Shown piece by piece: positions 62,925 through 64,000 of a stretch of DNA of 64,000 nucleotides. Position 1 is the stretch's first letter. Each line of letters starts with the position of its first letter. The notes below the pieces were generated by a model. The model was not told where the DNA came from and made no database searches. It saw only the letters and a program-made list of their open reading frames with translations. This DNA is from Dongia_A sp964542425 (GTDB lineage Bacteria > Pseudomonadota > Alphaproteobacteria > Dongiales > Dongiaceae): positions 1-64,000 of the forward strand of contig CAZIUB010000022.1 of NCBI GenBank assembly GCA_964542425.1, written 5' to 3'. Made by a program: the position numbers and the translations under genes.

Positions 62925-63413
62925 ATGTCATTCATTTTCCGGACCGCCAGGAGCTTTCTGCTCGAGGAGTTGCTGAGCGGCTTGTGGTTGACACTGAGTT
63001 ATGTGTTTAAGCCGAAAGTGACGATCAATTACCCCTACGAGAAGGGGCCGCTTAGTCCGCGCTTCCGGGGCGAGCTTGCGCTCAGGCGCTACGCCAACGG
63101 CGAGGAGCGCTGCATTGCCTGCAAGCTGTGCGAAGCGGTGTGCCCGGCCCAGGCCATCACCATCGACGCCGAGCCGCGCGAGGACGGCAGCCGCCGCACC
63201 ACGCGCTACGACATCGACCTGACCAAGTGCATCTATTGCGGCTATTGCGCCGAGGCCTGCCCGGTGGATGCCATCGTCCTGGGACCGAATTTCGAATTCG
63301 CCGCCGAGACCCGCGAGGAACTCTTCTACAACAAGGAGAAGTTGCTGGCCAATGGCGATCGGTGGGAGGGGGAAATTGCCGCCAATCTGCGCGCCGATGC
63401 CCCCTATCGCTGA
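62925..63413 (+). CDS. nuoI: NADH-quinone oxidoreductase subunit I
   Basis: 162 residues. Two ferredoxin-type [4Fe-4S] motifs are CIACKLCEAVCPAQAI and CIYCGYCAEACPVDAI. It relays electrons toward NuoB. The gene ends 3 bp before the left end of element F2, which interrupts the operon between nuoI and nuoJ. Confidence 0.97.
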   Translation: MSFIFRTARSFLLEELLSGLWLTLSYVFKPKVTINYPYEKGPLSPRFRGELALRRYANGEERCIACKLCEAVCPAQAITIDAEPREDGSRRTTRYDIDLTKCIYCGYCAEACPVDAIVLGPNFEFAAETREELFYNKEKLLANGDRWEGEIAANLRADAPYR

Positions 63414-63415
63414 AG

Positions 63416-63718
63416 AGGCCCTGTTTACCAACTCGGTTTGGAGCTGCGATGACGAGATTTGATGCGAATGTGAGGCACCAAGGTCCCGCCGACGAAAGTC
63501 GGCCCTTCGGCCTCCGGTGCGATGTGGGGCATCGGCGAGCCTTGGGCCAACGCCCGCAGGCGCGCAAATTCCGCCATCCCTTCGGGTTACGCGGGGGTGG
63601 CCGATTATCGGCGCCGAAATCCTCGACCATAGTCCCACTATGGCCATCGGCATTCGGCTTGATTCTCGACCACCCGCGCGGTAACGCAGCCCGAAACGAG
63701 TTGGTAAACAGGGCCTAG
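63416..63718 (+). repeat. MITE-like element F2 inside the nuo operon
   Basis: A 303-bp copy of element F with near-perfect terminal inverted repeats (aggccctgtttaccaactcg on the left; cgagttggtaaacagggcct on the right). It separates nuoI from nuoJ, genes that are usually adjacent. No coding potential was seen. Confidence 0.9.
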
Positions 63719-63733
63719 GACGCGGGTGAACGC

Positions 63734-64000
63734 ATGATCATTCAGGCCATCGCCTTCTACGCCTTCGCCACCATCGCCGTGGTATCCGCCACCTTGGTCG
63801 TGGTCAATCGCAATCCGGTCTTTTCGGTATTGTTCCTGATCCTGACCTTTTTCAACGCCGCCGGATTGTTCGTGCTGCTGGGGGCCGAGTTCCTGGCCAT
63901 GATGCTGGTGGTTGTCTATGTGGGCGCGGTCGCCGTGCTGTTTCTGTTCGTGGTCATGATGCTGGACATCAATTTCGTGGAATTGCGCCAGGGTTTCGCG
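63734..64000 (+). CDS. nuoJ: NADH-quinone oxidoreductase subunit J (3' end outside window)
   Basis: The first 89 codons are present from the ATG at 63734, and the frame is open at the window edge. The hydrophobic N-terminus MIIQAIAFYAFATIAVVSAT is followed by the diagnostic LLGAEFLAMMLVVVYVGAVA. It is a membrane-arm subunit. It starts 15 bp after repeat F2. Confidence 0.93.
   Translation, partial: MIIQAIAFYAFATIAVVSATLVVVNRNPVFSVLFLILTFFNAAGLFVLLGAEFLAMMLVVVYVGAVAVLFLFVVMMLDINFVELRQGFA

Overview
The window is a 64 kb, GC-rich chromosomal segment from an alphaproteobacterium. It is most likely from Rhodospirillales or a neighbouring order. The evidence is the isoaspartyl methyltransferase-like gene, popZ and valS in a row; the blocks erpA-dgt-SPOR-nagZ-scpAB-tatABC, tig-clpP-clpX-lon-hup and nuoA to nuoJ; and a HutF/HutG-type histidine pathway. 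No phage, plasmid, IS transposase or CRISPR array was seen. The unusual content is a dense population of short non-coding palindromic elements between the genes.

Layout. 1-9.1 kb: the C-terminal end of a large type I-secreted adhesin, then a lysine-methyltransferase-like protein, then a complete type I exporter (ABC ATPase, HlyD adaptor, TolC-type outer membrane protein). 9.1-14.5 kb: tRNA-Cys between two copies of an inverted-repeat element, an isoaspartyl methyltransferase-like gene, a frameshifted popZ, valS and a small secreted protein. 14.5-21.5 kb: a diguanylate cyclase, an M81 peptidase, xthA, erpA, a GFA-family gene, dgt and a SPOR-domain protein. 21.5-30 kb: a chain of palindromes, then nagZ, a site-2 protease, scpA, scpB, an iron-type ABC permease and ATPase, tatABC and tag. 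30-36 kb: a DUF1467-like protein and methylmalonyl-CoA epimerase (minus strand); then a FecR-domain protein, an NTF2-like protein, a Sel1/SPOR protein and nnr; then a second palindrome chain and tRNA-Leu. 36-43.4 kb: tig, clpP, clpX, lon, HU and tRNA-Val. 43.8-53 kb: formate-tetrahydrofolate ligase and a histidine-degradation cluster (hutC, hutF, hutG, hutD, hutI, hutU; no hutH). 53-54.6 kb: an EamA transporter and a frameshifted cupin gene. 54.7-64 kb: tRNA-Asp and the complex I operon nuoA to nuoJ, the last cut by the window edge.

How the genes work together. The first block forms one secretion unit that may export a surface adhesin and possibly methylate it. The hut genes convert urocanate to glutamate plus formate, and the adjacent fhs could capture that formate on tetrahydrofolate. 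A HutC-type operator lies just upstream of hutU. Trigger factor, ClpXP and Lon form a protein quality-control block.

The most notable non-genic signal is the set of repeat families, called A to F here. Several are bounded by CTAG, share CTAG with the next element, or overlap the stop codon of the adjacent gene. Two families also sit inside the nuo operon. Element F is a roughly 305-315 bp MITE-like sequence whose terminal inverted repeats covary between copies. All functional assignments come from reading the sequence; no database search was run.
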